A DNA stretch of 64,000 nt from Roseiarcus sp963833955 (GCA_963833955.1 CAWHZY010000008.1:248001-312000), one strand, 5' to 3'. Counted from the stretch's first letter, positions 26,241-35,250 are shown. Numbers and translations: made by a program. The notes: generated by a model not told the origin, from the sequence alone.

Positions 26241-26817
26241 TTAACGCTCCGCGGCCAGTCGCTTCCGCAAGAGGTCGCTCATCTTGTCGGCAAGCGCGTC
26301 CGACGTGAACGGTTTGGTGAGAACGTGCATGCCCGGCCCCAGCCCGCCGGCGCCGGCGATTGAGGCCTCCGCATAACCAGTGACGAACAAAACCTGCAGG
26401 TTGGGCCGCACCTGCCACGCCGCTTCGGCCAATTGCCGGCCGTTCATCCCGCCAGGCAACCCAACATCCGTGATCAGCAGGTCAATCCTGGCGTTCGACT
26501 GTATCGCCTTGAGCCCCGCTGCGCCCGTTGACGCCTCCAACACGAGATAGCCCAAGTCTTGCAGGATATCGACGATGAGCATCCTTATCATCGCTTCGTC
26601 ATCGACCACGACGACGGTGTCGCCGGCAGTCGCCGCTCTAGCAGGGGTCGACACGCTCTTCTGGTCCGCGGTCTCGTTGTGGTCAACACGGGGCAGGTAC
26701 ATGCTTATTGTGGCGCCTTTGCCAGTGTTCGAGTCCAGTGCCGCCGCCGGATTGTCGCACGAAGCCATAGACCATCGAGAGGCCAAGCCCTGCGCCCACG
26801 CCAAGCGGCTGGTGTGA
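26241..26817 (-). pseudogene. Hybrid histidine kinase, 3' remnant (ATPase tail plus receiver domain)
   Basis: The 5' part encodes only the last ATPase-domain motif (PLGVGAGLGLSMVYGFVRQS), then after one extra base near 26745 the end of that domain (NTGKGATISMYLPR) and a complete response-regulator receiver domain. Receiver residues are VVVVDDEAMIR, the phosphoacceptor Asp in LLITDVGLPGGMNG and the Lys in LTKPFTSD. The sensor, dimerisation and most of the ATPase domain are missing beyond 26817. A short receiver protein might still be made, but as a kinase it is dead. Confidence 0.7.
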
Positions 26818-27268
26818 GCTAAGGTGGGCTCCCCATGCTAATAATGCCGTGTGTAATTTAAATCTAGCAGCATACCCGAGTAGCAGCGCGAGCCACCACT
26901 CGCGCCGAGCGTCGCGCTCGGTAGCCTGGCTTGGGTCCCGCCCGGCGACCGCCGCTTAGTAAGAGCGCGCTGATTGATGTAATCGTTGCGCAAATAATGA
27001 AGGCCATACCCCATATCCCAAACCGGCGTATCCGCGGTCGCCGAGATGACTGCGCTCGTCATCACGTCGCCAGCCTTCATGGCTCCAACCTTATGCCTTG
27101 AAGTAGAAGAGTTTGAGCAGCGCGATCAGTCTTTGGGCTGAAACGGCGCAAGATGCGCGAGAGCTCGGTCCCGGTCGTTCGCCGGATGGCCGATCCTCCG
27201 CCGCGTCGCCTATCGCACGGCTGCTATCCCCTTAACCGCTCACCGGCGCAAGACACGATTGGGTTTAC
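26818..27268. other. Degenerate intergenic region
   Basis: Remainder of the relic island between the kinase remnant and the diheme cytochrome gene. Apart from the CBS-domain fragment (27018-27080) no coding segment could be recognised on either strand. Base composition is more uneven than in the neighbours, with an AT-rich patch near 26835-26875. Confidence 0.5.
27018..27080 (-). pseudogene. CBS-domain protein, N-terminal fragment
   Basis: Starting at ATG 27080 behind a GGAG site, the first 20 or so residues (MKAGDVMTSAVISATADTPV) match the beginning of a CBS-domain protein, which typically reads MKAxDVMTxxVVxVxPDTPV. After that the similarity stops abruptly and the open frame continues with unrelated sequence to 26838. 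I read this as a 5' remnant of a truncated gene. Confidence 0.5.
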
Positions 27269-28189
27269 CTAAGGCTTCGCCGCGGCGGCCGGCCCGAGCG
27301 GGGGCAGGGTCTTCAGATAGATTGCGATCGCCTGACGGTCGGACTCCGGCAACTCGGCCATGTTGCGAACAACAGCGGTCATGCCCGCGCCAAGCACGTC
27401 GCCGCCAGGGGTGAAGCCACTGGTCAGAGCCTCCACAATGTCGGCGTCAGTCCAATTCAGGAAGTCGCCGCCTCTCAGGTTTGCGGCCTTGCCGTGCCCG
27501 TCAGGCAGCGGCGCGCCGGCGAGCGCGTGGCTCAAGTCCATCTCGCCCAGGAAGCCGCGCGGGGTGTGGCATTCGCCGCAATGGCCGGGGCCTTCGACGA
27601 GATAGCGGCCGCGGTTCCATTGTTCGCTCTGCGAGGGATCGGGGCGGAGGCCCGTATTGTCGAAATAAAGGAGCTTCCACAAGCCCAATGCGCGGCGGAT
27701 GGAGAAGGGAAAGGGGAGGGCGTTTCCCGGCGCCGGCCCCTTGACCGGCGGCACGGTGCGCAGGAATGCCGCGAGATCGGCGGCATCCTTCGGATTCATG
27801 CGCTGATAGGACGTATAGGGGAAGGCTGGGTAGAGATGGCCGCCGCTTGGAGAAACGCCCGACAGGAGCGCGTTGGCGACATCGACCGGGCGCCAGGCGC
27901 CGATCCCGTCGACCGGATCGGTGGAGATATTTGGCGGGTAGAACGAGCCGAACGGCGTCTTGAGTTCGAGCCCGCCGCCAAGCCGCAGAGGGTCGTCCTG
28001 ACCAGGCGACTTGTGGCAGGACTCGCAACCCCCGGCGAAAAAAACGAGCCGCCCTGCGGCAGCGTCGCCGGAAAGGCCAAGCTTTTGCCATTCCTCAGCC
28101 GAATAGCGCGGCCGCGGCGCGGACAGCGCCCAGGCCAGCGCGGCCGCGGCGATCAGGATTACCGCGAGGATGACGGCGATCCACTTCAT
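27269..28189 (-). CDS. Diheme c-type cytochrome
   Basis: 306 residues: an N-terminal membrane anchor (about residues 3-22) and two cytochrome c domains with heme motifs CESCH (near residue 55) and CGECH (near 210). Distal Met candidates lie in later segments. It resembles periplasmic diheme cytochromes that pass electrons from dehydrogenases to oxidases. The gene lies 35 bases downstream of a class II cytochrome c gene on the same strand, so the pair is probably one transcript. Confidence 0.92.
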   Translation of the reverse strand: MKWIAVILAVILIAAAALAWALSAPRPRYSAEEWQKLGLSGDAAAGRLVFFAGGCESCHKSPGQDDPLRLGGGLELKTPFGSFYPPNISTDPVDGIGAWRPVDVANALLSGVSPSGGHLYPAFPYTSYQRMNPKDAADLAAFLRTVPPVKGPAPGNALPFPFSIRRALGLWKLLYFDNTGLRPDPSQSEQWNRGRYLVEGPGHCGECHTPRGFLGEMDLSHALAGAPLPDGHGKAANLRGGDFLNWTDADIVEALTSGFTPGGDVLGAGMTAVVRNMAELPESDRQAIAIYLKTLPPLGPAAAAKP

Positions 28190-28224
28190 TCGCGAGGGCG
28201 AACTCGCGCGGACGAACTCAAGCC

Positions 28225-28662
28225 TCAGCCGCTCTTGGCCTTGTAGAGTTCGTGACAGCTGCCGCAGTTCTTGAACACGGCCGGCGCGAATTGCTTGAAC
28301 GTCGCCTCATCCGTGATTCCGGCCTGGGCGGCCTGGACATCCTTGACGAATTGGGCGAACCGGGCGTCGAAGTCCGCCTTGTTCTCCCAGATCGCGGGCA
28401 GCGCCGCTGTGCCGCCTCCGGTCTTGCTGTTGTCGGGAAACAGAGCGGCGGATTTCGTCGCGCCTTCGTCGAGCGTCTTCAGGGATTCCTTCACCGTCGC
28501 GAGATCGAACGGGATCTTGCCCTTCGACATGCCGAACAGCGTCTTCGCGGCCTCGCCGTCGTGCTTCATGAGCGCGCGCCGCTCGGCGATCGGATCGGTG
28601 TCGGCCAATACGGCGGTGATTCCGCAAGCCAGCGCCATTGCCACTGCAACCAAGCGTTTCAT
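28225..28662 (-). CDS. Class II cytochrome c (c'/c-556 type)
   Basis: 145 residues with a Sec signal peptide (MKRLVAVAMALACGITAVLA) and a four-helix cytochrome c' fold ending in the C-terminal heme motif CGSCH. Met in the first helix (RRALMKHDG) is the likely axial ligand of c-556-type members. Function ranges from electron transfer to NO binding in this family; which applies here is not evident. It precedes the diheme cytochrome gene in the same direction. Confidence 0.92.
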   Translation of the reverse strand: MKRLVAVAMALACGITAVLADTDPIAERRALMKHDGEAAKTLFGMSKGKIPFDLATVKESLKTLDEGATKSAALFPDNSKTGGGTAALPAIWENKADFDARFAQFVKDVQAAQAGITDEATFKQFAPAVFKNCGSCHELYKAKSG

Positions 28663-28849
28663 GAGCCTCTCCCCGATAATAACTCCGTCCTAAACACGGG
28701 CGCCCCCGCGTTTATTCTGACAAGACAGCAATAATCGACCGAGGCCGCAATCCAAATCTCTGTGTTCAAGCCGCGTGTCGCATCGCGCGCCACCAACTGA
28801 GCTCAAGGCTCCCCCGAGACGCGGTCGCCCTGATCCCAGTTGAGACGTC

Positions 28850-29161
28850 CTAATCGATCGCGGACAGGATGTGAATCGTCCGTTTGGCGACCAGCTCCTT
28901 GGTCTTTTCCGAGTAAGTCTTCATGTGCGGCGCCGCCACGTGCGCCCTCAGCGCGTCCGGGCTTTCCCAGGATTCGAGAACAACGAGACTGTCCGGCCCG
29001 TAATCGGCCTGGAAAGGACCGACCGTCGCGGAGTCGACGTGACCGGCATATTCGATGCACCCCTTTTCGGCGCGCACATTGGGGACGTTGGCGCGAAAGG
29101 CGGCCAGAAGTTCGTCACGGCGGCCCGGATTGGCGGTGATGATGGCGACGACGCGGATCAT
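28850..29161 (-). CDS. Antibiotic biosynthesis monooxygenase (ABM) domain protein
   Basis: 103 residues with the dimeric ferredoxin-like ABM fold: MIRVVAIITANPGRRDELLAAF, EKGCIEYAGH, and the WESPDALRAHVAAPHM segment with its conserved His. Relatives include the quinol monooxygenase YgiN and heme-degrading IsdG. The reaction here is unknown. It stands alone between the cytochrome pair and the FkbH operon. Confidence 0.88.
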   Translation of the reverse strand: MIRVVAIITANPGRRDELLAAFRANVPNVRAEKGCIEYAGHVDSATVGPFQADYGPDSLVVLESWESPDALRAHVAAPHMKTYSEKTKELVAKRTIHILSAID

Positions 29162-29264
29162 TCGTTACTCTCGCTGTTGGTTCGGCTCCCGGCCGGCGCT
29201 GTGCACATAACCTCACCCGCTCCGCCTTCGCCAGCGAAAAGCTGCGCGCCGAGCAGGGCTTCTC

Positions 29265-30356
29265 TCAGAGGCCGAGGCGGCCGATCGCATCCGCGAGCCT
29301 GGCGCTCGCGATCATCGCGCCAGCGTGGTTCAGATGCGACCAGTTCTCGAACAGTTCGTCGTGCGGCGCGAGGTCACCATAGTTGAGAACGGGACCGAAC
29401 TGTTTGAGAAAATCCTCGTCGCTGACCGTCGTCGGGCCTTCGAACATCGGCAGGTGGACGAAGACGAGCTTCGCGCCGTGCGCTTTCGCCTCGCGCTCGA
29501 TTTTTTCAGTGAAGAGGTGATCTTCGCCGCCGTTCAGCCGGGTTAACGCGCGCGCGACTAGTGTCCGTGGAACCGGCTCCCGCGGCTCAGCGAGGAGGGT
29601 CGCGCGCGGAACCTGATGCTCCATGTCGACCAGTTTCCCGTAGTCGCCGGGGAAGCTCGTGGTGAAATCAGTGCGGTTTTGCGCGTAATGCCCGGGATCA
29701 AATTCTTTTGTCAGGCCGAATAAACCGGGAAAGAGATTGGCTCCGAACAGCTTCAGTTTGCGGATTGGCAGATAGGCGAGATTGTAAAGATAATTATGAA
29801 AGAAGGGGCTTGGCGGAAACGCAATCTCCTCCGCAGGCGCGACATATTTAAAATAGAAATGGCCGAATGGGTAGGGTTGCTCCTCCACCCCGAGGACGAC
29901 CACTTTCGGTGACTTCGCCTTAAACAGCTCGTCCAGGATCGCCCATTGAATGTCGCGCCCGGCGCCCGGCAGAGCGAAATTGACGACATTGGCGCGCTTG
30001 CCTTGTTTGGCGAGATCTTGCTCGATGGCGGCGGCGCCGAAGCCCAGCTGCTCACGGGAAGGGCCGACGATGGCTACGTCGATCGGCGTGGGGTCAAAGT
30101 GGATCCGTTCGTAGATCCATCGCAGTCGGCCGTCCGGATCTTGCAACTGCCATCTTTGATAGTCGTTTTCCGGAAGAAGACAGACTGCTGCGTTGAGGAC
30201 GAAAGCGACCGCGAGGGCGGCCCCCAGAACGCCGAGAAGTCTCAGTCCGGGCGTGCGTTCGCGTGTTATCCAAGCCCGACGGGACGCCGGCGCAAGAGGC
30301 GCAGTGCGTGCTTGAGGGATTGTCGAGGAGGAATCAGGCAAGCGGACGGCGCCCAA
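29265..30356 (-). CDS. Membrane-anchored SGNH/DltD-like protein of the FkbH operon
   Basis: 363 residues: a short cytoplasmic tail, one transmembrane helix (about residues 38-60) and an extracytoplasmic domain. A candidate nucleophile Ser100 lies in VAIVGPSREQ, and a candidate Asn/His pair in NWSHLNHAG (His341/His344), the layout of SGNH hydrolases and of DltD, the MBOAT partner in D-alanylation. The start is TTG 30356, inside the methyltransferase gene (23-base overlap); no better start is visible. I infer that it helps transfer or remove the acyl group handled by the MBOAT protein. Confidence 0.68.
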   Translation of the reverse strand: MGAVRLPDSSSTIPQARTAPLAPASRRAWITRERTPGLRLLGVLGAALAVAFVLNAAVCLLPENDYQRWQLQDPDGRLRWIYERIHFDPTPIDVAIVGPSREQLGFGAAAIEQDLAKQGKRANVVNFALPGAGRDIQWAILDELFKAKSPKVVVLGVEEQPYPFGHFYFKYVAPAEEIAFPPSPFFHNYLYNLAYLPIRKLKLFGANLFPGLFGLTKEFDPGHYAQNRTDFTTSFPGDYGKLVDMEHQVPRATLLAEPREPVPRTLVARALTRLNGGEDHLFTEKIEREAKAHGAKLVFVHLPMFEGPTTVSDEDFLKQFGPVLNYGDLAPHDELFENWSHLNHAGAMIASARLADAIGRLGL

Positions 30357-31356
30357 TGATGATGCAAGTTATCGTGAGTTGCTTCTCGATCGCCCGCTCG
30401 AGGGTGACTCCGGTCATCGGGAGATGGGCCGTGTCGACCACTTCAAATCCGGCGGCGCGAACGGCGTCTTCAGCCTGCTTTGGCTCCCGAACGAGATAAA
30501 GGTGATCCGGCGCTGGACTGTTTGCCGGCACATTGATCCATACCCGACCGCCCGGCTTGCACAGATGCAGGAGCGAGCGGAGGGCTTTTTCGGGCTTGTC
30601 GAGATGCTCTAGCACCTCGCTAAAGACGATGGCGTCAAACTGCTTGGCGTTAGACGCGTCCATGATCGAGTCATCGAGGATATTCTTCAATTCAAACCGG
30701 ACCGACTTCCCCGCACCGAGCACCTTGAGGGCTTTTCCGGCCATGTCGACGCTCTTTTGCGAAACATCGTAAGCGGTCAGGCCGCCAATTTTCGGATTTT
30801 GGCTGGCAAGATGGAGCAGGAGGCCGTGTCCAGGACCAATCTCCAGCAATTGCGCCCCGTCCGCCAAGCTATTTAAGAAGACATCCGCAAAGTGTTGAAG
30901 ACCACGGCAATGGTTGTTCCATAAAACGTCAGAGACAAGGAGTCCATTCATGTACCGCGCCATGAAAGGAGTATTATTATAGACCGTGTTCAGCGCTTCC
31001 TCAAAATTCGTTAGTCGGTACGAACCGGTACGGCGAAAATGGAGTTCCTCGGGCAAATAAATCTCTTCGCAAAGGAATTGGTAATCGTCCACATGCACGC
31101 GAAGGCCGCCATCCGCGGTCGCCAGACGAATGACCATGTCGGAAAGACTTTCGGAAAAGGAAAGAAAGCCTTCGTCCCGTGGCGCCAGGCTGTTGTGTAA
31201 ATAGCGTTCGTGCTCAGGCCACACCGTGAGCACCTCAGTCACCAAATTCGCGAGATTGGGGTATTTCGATCCGTCAACTAAAGCCATGATCAGTCTTTCT
31301 TTTGCTAAACGCGTCGTCGGAAATTCTGCGTTGACCAAATCTCGGGGCAACGTCAT
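30334..31356 (-). CDS. SAM-dependent methyltransferase of the FkbH operon
   Basis: About 340 residues. The N-terminal 150 residues are not recognisable; the rest is a class I methyltransferase with motif I LLEIGPGHG, the acidic LTAYDVSQKS and motif DAIVFSEVLEHLDKPEKAL. ATG 31356 is used (TTG 31365 is an alternative). The acceptor is unknown. By analogy with FkbG in methoxymalonyl-ACP pathways, an O-methylation of the carrier-bound or transferred glyceryl unit is possible. That remains an inference from context. Confidence 0.85.
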   Translation of the reverse strand: MTLPRDLVNAEFPTTRLAKERLIMALVDGSKYPNLANLVTEVLTVWPEHERYLHNSLAPRDEGFLSFSESLSDMVIRLATADGGLRVHVDDYQFLCEEIYLPEELHFRRTGSYRLTNFEEALNTVYNNTPFMARYMNGLLVSDVLWNNHCRGLQHFADVFLNSLADGAQLLEIGPGHGLLLHLASQNPKIGGLTAYDVSQKSVDMAGKALKVLGAGKSVRFELKNILDDSIMDASNAKQFDAIVFSEVLEHLDKPEKALRSLLHLCKPGGRVWINVPANSPAPDHLYLVREPKQAEDAVRAAGFEVVDTAHLPMTGVTLERAIEKQLTITCIIIGRRPLA

Positions 31357-31383
31357 TTCTGACAACCACGTGAGGGCTTTCGC

Positions 31384-31833
31384 CTACGGCCCTTCGTCGA
31401 TGATTTCGATTAGCCCGACGCCCTCAACCAGATAAAACGACACGCGCTTACCGCCGAAAAGAACGGCCTCCTTGGGCGGAGAGATGGGGCGGATGCTTAA
31501 ACGCTCCTCGCTTTCGAGCGCCTCGAGCGCGCCGTCCAGGTCAGGCGTGGTGTAGCATACGTGGTAGACGAGTCCGTCCTTGTGGCTGGACAGCAACTTA
31601 TCAAGGGGGCCCGCGCCGTCAGCCGGACTGATGATCTCCACGTCGGGCATCAGGTCGTGAGCGCACATCGACAAGTGTACGTTTTGCAGGGGGTCGAGAA
31701 TCGTCGGCCCAATGCGATAGCCGAGCCCGGTCAAAAAATGGGCCGCGGGCTCACGGTCCTTTACCGCCAATCCGAGGTGATGGAAGGCAAGCCCCCATTT
31801 GTTCGGCGACGAAAGCCCGTTCATTGCCACCAT
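31384..31833 (-). CDS. VOC-family protein of the FkbH operon
   Basis: 149 residues with the glyoxalase/VOC fold: FHHLGLAVKDREPAAHFL at the N-terminus, GLVYHVCYTTPDLDGAL in the middle, and LVEGVGLIEIIDEG supplying the final Glu, so the two His and Glu metal ligands of methylmalonyl-CoA epimerase relatives appear conserved. ATG 31833 is four bases after the MBOAT stop. A role as epimerase or isomerase acting on the carrier-bound acyl group is plausible but unproven. Confidence 0.85.
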   Translation of the reverse strand: MVAMNGLSSPNKWGLAFHHLGLAVKDREPAAHFLTGLGYRIGPTILDPLQNVHLSMCAHDLMPDVEIISPADGAGPLDKLLSSHKDGLVYHVCYTTPDLDGALEALESEERLSIRPISPPKEAVLFGGKRVSFYLVEGVGLIEIIDEGP

Positions 31834-31837
31834 CCGC

Positions 31838-33227
31838 TCAAAATTGCCCGTATACGAATCGACCGGACCCCGCCGTAGACAAGACCGATAGCAAGAAGAG
31901 GCAAACGCCATATTGCAGCCAGTTCGGCGCAGCGTTGCTGACCTGCGCGACCAGCCTCTTGGCGCCAGGGGCGCCAACGCCGACGAACAGCGCGATGGCC
32001 ATGCAGATCCAGGTCGGAATGGTGAGCGACGCCGGCATCCCCGACCAGCCGATCGACCCGCTCGGGGAGAGAGCAAGGACTTGCTCAAGGATGGAGAAGC
32101 CCTCGCCCAAAGTCGCCGAGTGCCAGAAGATCGTGGAAAGGCTCAAGAGCGTGAAGGTCAAAACCATGCCCGCCACCGCGAGCCACGTCAGACCCGGGGT
32201 CGGTTTTGCGCCGGAGCGCCTCCGGCTCATCACAATGAGAGCCGTGATGGAGACAAATATGCCCTGCAGCACGCCGAACACGAGAAAGTTGAGCGCCAGC
32301 CCGTGCCACAAGCCAATGATAATCATGTTCAGCATGATGCATAAGATGAGCCCGATCTGGCCGAGCCCGCGCAACGACATCGACAGCGGCGTAAACAGAT
32401 AGTCCGTGACCCAGCTGGTCAGGCTCATGTGCCAGCGGCGCCAGAATTCCTGCACGTTGACTGCGGCGAAAGGCGCGTGGAAGTTGGGCGGGCCTTCAAT
32501 CCCAAACAGCCTGCCGACGCCGAGCGCAATGTTCGTATAGCCGGCGAAGTCGGCATAAAGCTGCAATAGATAGCAGGCGACCGTCGTCAGCATGACCGAA
32601 TAAGAATAGTCGGCGTGAGATGTGTCGACGAGGTCGATGAAGGCGGCAAGGCGATCGCCGACCAGCAACTTCATCATCAATCCGCCCAATATGAGCCGAC
32701 ATCCCATTTCGACTTGGTCGGCGTCGATCGCCCTCCCGATGACCTCGCGCATCTGGGTGAAGAACGGCTCTGGCCTCTGAATGGGGCCGCTGACGATCTG
32801 AGGAAAAAAGGCCGGGAACAGGAAAAACACAACGGGGTCGCGCTCAACCGAGTCGTCGTCCCAGTAGACTTCAATGAGATAGGAAATCAATTTGAACGAG
32901 TAGTAGGAGACCCCGAGAGGCAACAGCAAACCATGCCATGCGCCCGCCGCCTTGAAGGCAATGATGATGCCGACGATCACGGCGACGCCCACGGCCATGT
33001 AGGCCTGTTTCCTGCGCTCGCTGCCGCTCTTCGCGATGGCAAGCCCAATCGCGTACACGCCCGCCGAGGCGACGATGAGCAACACGAGATAGATTTCGGC
33101 TTGAAAGCGCGTAAAACGCGTAAGACAGCGCCAGGAGATAGATTGCTCGCCAACGGCCAGAGACCAGATAGAACCCCGCTGCTGCGGGAACGAGGATGAC
33201 GTAAAACAGCGGCGAGGTGAAACTCAC
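31838..33227 (-). CDS. MBOAT O-acyltransferase (frame broken by one extra base)
   Basis: Membrane-bound O-acyltransferase of the DltB/AlgI type, about 462 residues once repaired. The N-terminus (GTG 33227, immediately after the ACP stop, SFTSPLFYVILVPAAAGFYL, LALSYAFYAL) is in one frame; from EIYLVLLIVASAGVYAIG onwards it is in the next. One extra base in the T-run near 33105 explains the break. Diagnostic motifs FWRRWHMSLTSWV and the catalytic-type His of GLWHGLALNFLVFG are intact. Such proteins move acyl groups from carriers to polymers outside the membrane. Confidence 0.88.
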
Positions 33228-33470
33228 CTACGCTGCCTTCCTCTTGATCAGTTCGAGCAATTCGCCGACGTTTTTGAGATTGCGCACGTCCTTAATGCTG
33301 AATTTTACGCCGAACGTTTTTTCCACCGCAACAATCATATTGATGTTAGAAAGCGAATCCCACGTCGCGACATCAGCGGCGCTCATGTTATCTGTAACGA
33401 CAAGGGTGTCGTCGTTGAAGACGTCGCGAAAGATTGGAGTCAAGCGCGCGACGATCTCACCGTTATCCAT
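33228..33470 (-). CDS. Acyl carrier protein of the FkbH operon
   Basis: 80 residues with the phosphopantetheine attachment serine at position 39 in TWDSLSNINMI, followed by VAVEKTFGVKFS, the usual carrier-protein helix 2 to 3. A strong GGAGGGG ribosome site precedes ATG 33470. It lies 13 bases after the FkbH-like gene and touches the MBOAT start, so it is the obvious carrier for the acyl group loaded by FkbH and handed to MBOAT. Confidence 0.93.
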   Translation of the reverse strand: MDNGEIVARLTPIFRDVFNDDTLVVTDNMSAADVATWDSLSNINMIVAVEKTFGVKFSIKDVRNLKNVGELLELIKRKAA

Positions 33471-33483
33471 TGTGAACCCCTCC

Positions 33484-35250
33484 TTACAACTCGTTGACGA
33501 CCGGCGTCATGAATGTTTCGCGCGGCTGATAGGCTTCGACCGCGAGGCCCCATTGCGAGGCGCCGGCGTCGCCGTCCGCAATCTTCTCGAAGCCAAAGCT
33601 CTTGAAGAAGTCCTTCACCATATCGTTCTTCTTGGTGGGAAGGTAATGGCCGGTAACCCGCTTCGCGCCAAGCCGCGCCGCGTAGGAAAAGATATTGTTC
33701 ATAGTGAAGCTTTCGACGCCGCGCTGCAAGACGCGGCAGCTCATCAGATATTCGTCGATTTCGATATCGCTCCCAGCGTGCTTGAGAATCACCACTGAAA
33801 TCAGACCGTAATCGCCGAATTTATCGGCGAGCTTGACCGTGAGGGGTGCGATGGAAGGATCGCTCATCATCGCTTCGCACGCCGCCTCGCTGTAACGGCG
33901 CGTCATCAGGTTGAACTGGTTGCTGCGCTGACTGAGCTGGGCGATGCGGGGCAGATTGAAAGCATTGAATTGCTCGAGCGAGATCTCCATCCCAAGCGAG
34001 GTCAGATAGTCGTTGATGTTGGTGAAGTGCGTCTTGGTAAGCTCGCGCTGGGCTTCCTCGCGATATTGGTCGGCCCGCTGCAGGTCGGCTTCGGAGAACG
34101 ACGCGGTCTCGAACAGGTTCAGGCCGGCGAGGGTCTCAAGATAGAGGGACGGATCCTCGGGCAAGTCGGGCACGACGACGTCAGGCAGGAACTGGCGTAC
34201 GATGTTGCGCTCGAAGGGGTTGTCATCAAGAAAGACGAGCGAATCGAAGCCGATGTTCAGCGTCTTCTGAACCAGACGAATATTGTCCGCCTTGTTGTCC
34301 CAGTTGGCGACGAAAACGGAAATATCCTCTTCCTTCAGCACCATGTGGGGATGCTCGCGAAACGGCAGCACGGCGGCCGCGTGCTCGTTCTTGCTCACCA
34401 CCGCCAGAATGATCCCGCGCCGTTTCAATTCGCGAATGAAAGTCTGGAACGCGACGAACGCCTCGCCCTCGTCGAACTCCCCCAGCGCGATGCCTTCGAG
34501 GCCGTCGTCGCCGATCACCCCGCCCCAGAGCGTGTTGTCGAGGTCGAGTACGACACATTTGGCGAACGTGCCCGATGCGGCGAACACGGTGTCGAGCAGC
34601 GATTGCGCAAGAAGCGGAAGATGCTCGAGCCGGCAGGGCGTCTTCGCCATGTTCCACATCCGGGCGTCGAACCATTGCGTTCGACCGACTGACGCGGCCA
34701 GAAAATCGACGTCGTTCAAAAGGACGTTCTTGGACTCGCGAGCCTTGATGGCGAGCCGGTAATTGATCTCTGAGAAGATCGAGCCGACAGACTCGGCGAC
34801 CTTCAGTTCGTAATTGCCGAAGGCGCGCTCGCTTGGCAGTACGAAGGTGCTCTGAATGATCGTCGCCTGGCTTTGAGCCCGGAACGCAGCCCACAAATTC
34901 TCCAGCCTGCCAATTGTTTCGTCGGCGAACCCGCGCCGGTCGCTGCTGGCGTAAAGATGCGCCTTCAGCTTTTCGCTCGACAGGAGGATGACCACATATT
35001 GCGGGTTGAAAGCGTATAAAGAGGAATTCGGATCGAGGATTTCGAGGTCGACGCCATCGTAATTTCCCTCGTACACTTCCGCCTGCAGGTTGTTCCGGGC
35101 GGCGAGGGCGCGCGTAATATCAGCCAGATGCTGGGTTGCACAGTCCGCCAAGAGCGCGACGCGGATGACTTTTGCGGCGCCCGAAGTGTTAGGTGCTTTC
35201 GCCTCTTTGGCGAGAGCAAAATAATCCAGCGAAAGCGTCGCGTGTTTCAT
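33484..35250 (-). CDS. FkbH-like HAD-IIIC family glyceryl-ACP loading enzyme
   Basis: 588 residues. The central HAD domain has the catalytic VLDLDNTLWGGVIGDDG (about residues 231-247) and later motifs VVSKNEHA and FLDDNPFERNIV. The C-terminal third is GNAT-like (SCRVLQRGVE, GHYLPTKKNDMVKDFF). Characterised FkbH proteins dephosphorylate 1,3-bisphosphoglycerate and load D-glyceryl onto an ACP; the adjacent ACP fits that role. The N-terminal 200 residues resemble the SGNH-like region of longer FkbH homologues. It is the first gene of a six-gene operon. Confidence 0.9.
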   Translation of the reverse strand: MKHATLSLDYFALAKEAKAPNTSGAAKVIRVALLADCATQHLADITRALAARNNLQAEVYEGNYDGVDLEILDPNSSLYAFNPQYVVILLSSEKLKAHLYASSDRRGFADETIGRLENLWAAFRAQSQATIIQSTFVLPSERAFGNYELKVAESVGSIFSEINYRLAIKARESKNVLLNDVDFLAASVGRTQWFDARMWNMAKTPCRLEHLPLLAQSLLDTVFAASGTFAKCVVLDLDNTLWGGVIGDDGLEGIALGEFDEGEAFVAFQTFIRELKRRGIILAVVSKNEHAAAVLPFREHPHMVLKEEDISVFVANWDNKADNIRLVQKTLNIGFDSLVFLDDNPFERNIVRQFLPDVVVPDLPEDPSLYLETLAGLNLFETASFSEADLQRADQYREEAQRELTKTHFTNINDYLTSLGMEISLEQFNAFNLPRIAQLSQRSNQFNLMTRRYSEAACEAMMSDPSIAPLTVKLADKFGDYGLISVVILKHAGSDIEIDEYLMSCRVLQRGVESFTMNNIFSYAARLGAKRVTGHYLPTKKNDMVKDFFKSFGFEKIADGDAGASQWGLAVEAYQPRETFMTPVVNEL

